From Clostridiales bacterium UBA1389 (GTDB lineage: Bacteria > Bacillota > Clostridia > Oscillospirales > CAG-382), in NCBI GenBank assembly GCA_002305335.1, contig DBQR01000056.1, forward strand, positions 1 to 8,971: a stretch of DNA of 8,971 bases. The letters run 5' to 3'. The translations under genes were made by a program, and so were the position numbers. Of this stretch, positions 6,063-8,971 are shown in pieces; position 1 is the first letter of the stretch; each line of letters starts with the position of its first letter. The notes under the pieces were generated by a model. It saw only the letters and a list, made by a program, of their open reading frames with translations, did not search any database and had not been told where the DNA came from.

Positions 6063-8858
6063 TTAAAACAGCTTTTTAAAGGCTTTCGGGCAGTCGGGGC
6101 TTTCCGTGACGGCCGCCTCAAGCTTACGGGCAATCTTCAGAGAACCATGAAGCGCATAGGTATATATTTCAAAAAACAAATCCTTTGTCTTTTTGGTGGA
6201 AACCGAAAGCACCCGCTTTGCAAGCCGGTCAAGCTCACTGTCGGGGTTGTACATAAGCTGGTCCTTTATCTCGTTTGAACAGCTCATTTTCGATACCGCA
6301 ACGCATAGACGCACAATGGCGGCGAACACCGTCATAACCGTCTGGCTGTCCTGGTCCTGGATATCCTTTGCGGAAAGCTTCGTCTTTGCCGGTTTGTTGT
6401 ACATGGCATAGATACGCCGTTTTTCAAGGCATCTGTTGAAAATACCGTTAAGTAATATCTTCCCGTTTTCAAGGTAGGAATACATGGCGGAAATAACCGT
6501 GTCGGGATAAATATCCCCGGTCCTTACCGAATTTTCCCCCAATCCCTCATATTCCGCTTTAAGGGTTTCCATAACAATCTTGCCCGACTCAAGGTAAAGG
6601 GGGATGTTCATAAGCACCCCAAGGGCTTCTTCGGCCTTCCCCTCTTTAATAAGGTTTATAACCGCTATTACCGCTTTAATCGTAACCGTTCCCGGAAGGT
6701 TCTTAAGTTTTTCCTCCCCTTCGGCAAAGTCAAGTATTGCCTTAAGCCCTGCCTTGTTCCGGTTTATGTTAAAGGCGTCGGTTAGCTTTGTCCCGATAAC
6801 CGGAAGCACCACCCCGTCATAAAACCTGTTATAAAACAGAACGCCGTTTATTGCAAGACAACCGTCTAAAGATTCCCTTACCCTTTTGTCGAAATCCAGA
6901 AAATCGAACAGATCATTTTTTGGGGAAATAACTTCAATAACCGCTTTTGCCTTTTTGTAAAATTCATCGGAAGCTTCCTGCGGCATTGAATCAAGGGAAT
7001 TGAAAACCGCCTTAAAGGCATTACCTACGGTGACAAGGGTGGTTCCCAAAAGGCCGTTTAACACAACCTCGAACCGGGGGCCTTCAGCCCATTCCTCGAA
7101 GGCTTTTTTAAGTAGCATATTTCCTAAAGGATAGCCGTTTCTGACCCCTGTAAGGCATATGGACAAAAGTTCCCCGCTTCCCTTTTCCTCGTCGGCATAA
7201 ATAAGGGAAAGGATATTTTCAAACACGCTTTGCTGGGTGGGAAGGTCGTCTGATGCCATGCACCGCCCAAAAACCGGGATTATCCGCTTTGAAAGGTTAT
7301 CGTTTTCGGGGAGCATTTCATAGAATGTATGATACACCGTCTGTTTCTGGTGTTGGGACATGGTTGATTGATATTTATCGATGAAATCGAGAATCTGCTT
7401 TTGAATGGAGGGGGTGCGGATGGTCATCAGCAGCTTTTCAAGGATTATATCCTTGGTTTCTTCCGATTCCCGGTCGAAATACCTCGTAAAGAATTCAAGT
7501 ATATCGCTCTGTAAGAACCCGCCGTAAAACACCCTTGACAAGTCCTCGCAGATAATGTCCCGGCTTTCCGTCGTTTCGCTTTCGTAATTAGAGTTTATAA
7601 AGGCAAACAGCTTTTCCCGCATTATATTGGTGTGGAGCAGGTCAAGGATAACCGTCATTACGGTTTTTTTGCATTCCTTCGGTTCGGTGGAATAAATCTT
7701 CCCTATTCTTGTAAACACATTGCCGGGGATGGCGATACGGGATTCAGAATACCTGTAAAGCACCGAAAGAATTGCTTGTCGGTGAGAATCCTTAAGCTGG
7801 GTTCTGTATTTTTCATAGGTGGTAATCATCCGGAATACCGCATTATCGTCGGGGACTATTTCCTTTTCCTCATACCTGCCGCATATCTGGCGGAAAAGGT
7901 AAATAAGGTCAAGGAAAACCCTTATATTGAAGTTTTCCTTCCCTTTGGATTCCATCACCTCGTCGTAAAAGGTAATAAAAGCCTTGCGGTTTTCCCCGTC
8001 GAAAAACAGGCTGTATAAAAAATCCAGCTCGTCTTTTATCTCTTTAAGGTCGTCTTCGTAAATACCGTAGGAGCTTTTCCGGCCCATATCCACCACATAG
8101 CCCCGATTGGAGCAGATATCGGTAAGATGGCTGGGAATAAAGCGTACTTTATAAAGCTTGTTCTGATTATTGTCGTTGTAGTAGGTTATAAAGGATATTT
8201 TCCGTCTTATCTGCGCCGGGAAGATAAGCATAATATGATTAATAAAGTCAAGCGCGCTTTCGGAAATTTCCCCTAAGGGTTTTGAAAGGCTTATATAAAT
8301 ATTCTTCTGGCTTGAAGCGGCGGCATTTATAAGGGCGTAAATAATTTTTTTCAGAAGCAACACGTCAATGCCTTCCGCCCATTCCGAAAGGGAGGAAATG
8401 CTTTCGGCCGGATATTCCGTCGAAGGATAATCGGGGATAGCCCTGCTGGTTCTGTCGGTAAGGTTAAAGTCCTCAAGGTTCACACCGAAGGCGTTTTTGT
8501 TCAGCATCGCCGAATCGGGGTTATTGTAAAGCTTTTCGCTTTCTTCCTGACTCAATATAAGGGAATGGCACATCCAGCCGGAGCGTTCGCCGGTGTAGTC
8601 GGAGGATATGAAGGAAAATTTCGACTGGATAAGATTGTTGTCCCTGGCAAAACAGGCGCAGTAAAACGGCGGGAACTTGTTCTGAATTATAAGTTCCAGC
8701 TCGTCTTCGGTGGGCTTATATTCGCAAATCCTGACAAGGTTGGAGTTAATATACTCCCTTGTGATTTCCCCGGATTTGGCAAAGGTGTCAAAGGAGTCGC
8801 ATTTTGCAAACATTGACATCCTTGCGGGCACCCTTGAATAAAAATGCTGTAATGCCAT
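6063..8858 (-). CDS. Large helical protein with GAP1-N2-like N-terminus
   Basis: This 931-residue protein is not a known enzyme. Its N-terminus has a QHFYSR start, then FDTFAKSGEITREYI (about 23-37) and SSDYTGERSGWMCHSLIL (about 85-102). These resemble the GAP1-N2 domain of GTPase-associated protein 1 families, as I recall their motifs (…FDTVAKS…, …RS.F..HN.I…). A block IRRKISFITYYN near 220 also fits this domain. The remaining two thirds look mostly alpha-helical and leucine-rich, probably a helical scaffold, with no Walker, nuclease or protease motif. It has no signal peptide or membrane segment, so it is cytoplasmic. GAP1-type proteins have been linked to NTP-dependent conflict systems with small GTPases, but no GTPase gene is visible here. 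It is the first gene of a unit with pilT, 9 bases away. The start has GAGGG four bases upstream. Family assignment is moderate and function unknown. Confidence 0.7.
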   Translation of the reverse strand: MALQHFYSRVPARMSMFAKCDSFDTFAKSGEITREYINSNLVRICEYKPTEDELELIIQNKFPPFYCACFARDNNLIQSKFSFISSDYTGERSGWMCHSLILSQEESEKLYNNPDSAMLNKNAFGVNLEDFNLTDRTSRAIPDYPSTEYPAESISSLSEWAEGIDVLLLKKIIYALINAAASSQKNIYISLSKPLGEISESALDFINHIMLIFPAQIRRKISFITYYNDNNQNKLYKVRFIPSHLTDICSNRGYVVDMGRKSSYGIYEDDLKEIKDELDFLYSLFFDGENRKAFITFYDEVMESKGKENFNIRVFLDLIYLFRQICGRYEEKEIVPDDNAVFRMITTYEKYRTQLKDSHRQAILSVLYRYSESRIAIPGNVFTRIGKIYSTEPKECKKTVMTVILDLLHTNIMREKLFAFINSNYESETTESRDIICEDLSRVFYGGFLQSDILEFFTRYFDRESEETKDIILEKLLMTIRTPSIQKQILDFIDKYQSTMSQHQKQTVYHTFYEMLPENDNLSKRIIPVFGRCMASDDLPTQQSVFENILSLIYADEEKGSGELLSICLTGVRNGYPLGNMLLKKAFEEWAEGPRFEVVLNGLLGTTLVTVGNAFKAVFNSLDSMPQEASDEFYKKAKAVIEVISPKNDLFDFLDFDKRVRESLDGCLAINGVLFYNRFYDGVVLPVIGTKLTDAFNINRNKAGLKAILDFAEGEEKLKNLPGTVTIKAVIAVINLIKEGKAEEALGVLMNIPLYLESGKIVMETLKAEYEGLGENSVRTGDIYPDTVISAMYSYLENGKILLNGIFNRCLEKRRIYAMYNKPAKTKLSAKDIQDQDSQTVMTVFAAIVRLCVAVSKMSCSNEIKDQLMYNPDSELDRLAKRVLSVSTKKTKDLFFEIYTYALHGSLKIARKLEAAVTESPDCPKAFKKLF

Positions 8859-8888
8859 TATACCCTCACACTCATACTTTATTATAAT

Positions 8889-8917
8889 ATTTTACAATAT
8901 TTGCAGTTATAATGCAA
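8889..8917 (-). promoter_or_regulatory. Candidate promoter of the GAP1-like/pilT/crp unit
   Basis: On the minus strand a TTGCAT -35 box (8912-8917) and a TAAAAT -10 box (8889-8894, five of six consensus) are separated by exactly 17 bases in an AT-rich region. Transcription should start near 8882, about 24 bases before the ATG at 8858. The -35 matches only three of six consensus bases, so the promoter may be weak or controlled. The -35 and spacer overlap a small dyad, TTGCA-N7-TGCAA (8901-8917). Confidence 0.6.
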
Positions 8918-8971
8918 GGGGTATTTTTGAATAATGTCGAAAGAAGGATTTCCGGTTATTATTTTTAAAAA

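Noticed and set aside
7632..8018. 128-codon plus-strand open frame opposite the 931-residue gene
   Set aside because: It has no domain features, and the opposite strand is an uninterrupted long reading frame with a consistent helical pattern.
6063..8858. A complete GAP1/GTPase conflict system
   Set aside because: No GTPase, nuclease, protease or toxin-like effector gene is in the window. Only the GAP1-like N-terminus supports the idea.

Overview
The window looks like part of a chromosome from an anaerobic Firmicute, most likely a clostridial lineage. The evidence is the strong AAGGAGG-type ribosome binding sites, the mid-range base composition judged by eye, tightly packed co-oriented genes, the anaerobe-type CoA-disulfide reductase/rhodanese fusion, and the style of the Crp/Fnr and XRE regulators. 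All eight convincing genes lie on the minus strand, so transcription runs from the right edge to the left edge. No RNA gene, insertion sequence, CRISPR array or gene-free stretch over 300 bases was seen.

Right part (8971 to about 4332): a promoter candidate (8889-8917) precedes a 931-residue protein whose N-terminus resembles the GTPase-associated protein 1 (GAP1-N2-like) family. It is followed by a complete PilT-type ATPase and a Crp/Fnr-family regulator. Gaps of 9 and 21 bases suggest one transcription unit. No other pilus gene and no GTPase gene is visible here.

Middle part (about 4331 to 1846): a short intergenic region carries two overlapping inverted repeats and a TATAAT box. It is followed by thioredoxin, a membrane-anchored rhodanese (sharing an ATGA overlap with thioredoxin) and a CoA-disulfide reductase-like flavoprotein with a C-terminal rhodanese domain. 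The group ends in a good intrinsic terminator. Together they look like a sulfane-sulfur/disulfide handling module: thiosulfate or persulfide sulfur is carried on rhodanese cysteines and reduced by thioredoxin and by the NAD(P)H-dependent flavoenzyme. The Crp/Fnr regulator encoded just upstream is the natural candidate for controlling it.

Left part (about 1812 to 9): a well-formed sigma-A type promoter drives a two-gene unit, an XRE-type regulator with four exact-period 29-residue helical repeats and a zinc-ribbon class I methyltransferase. The two overlap by ATGA, and the unit ends at a strong hairpin terminator at the left edge.

The points most worth a second look are the possible persulfide-sensing regulator with its operator-like dyads, the GAP1-like protein paired with a solitary PilT, and the 29-residue repeat domain of the XRE protein.
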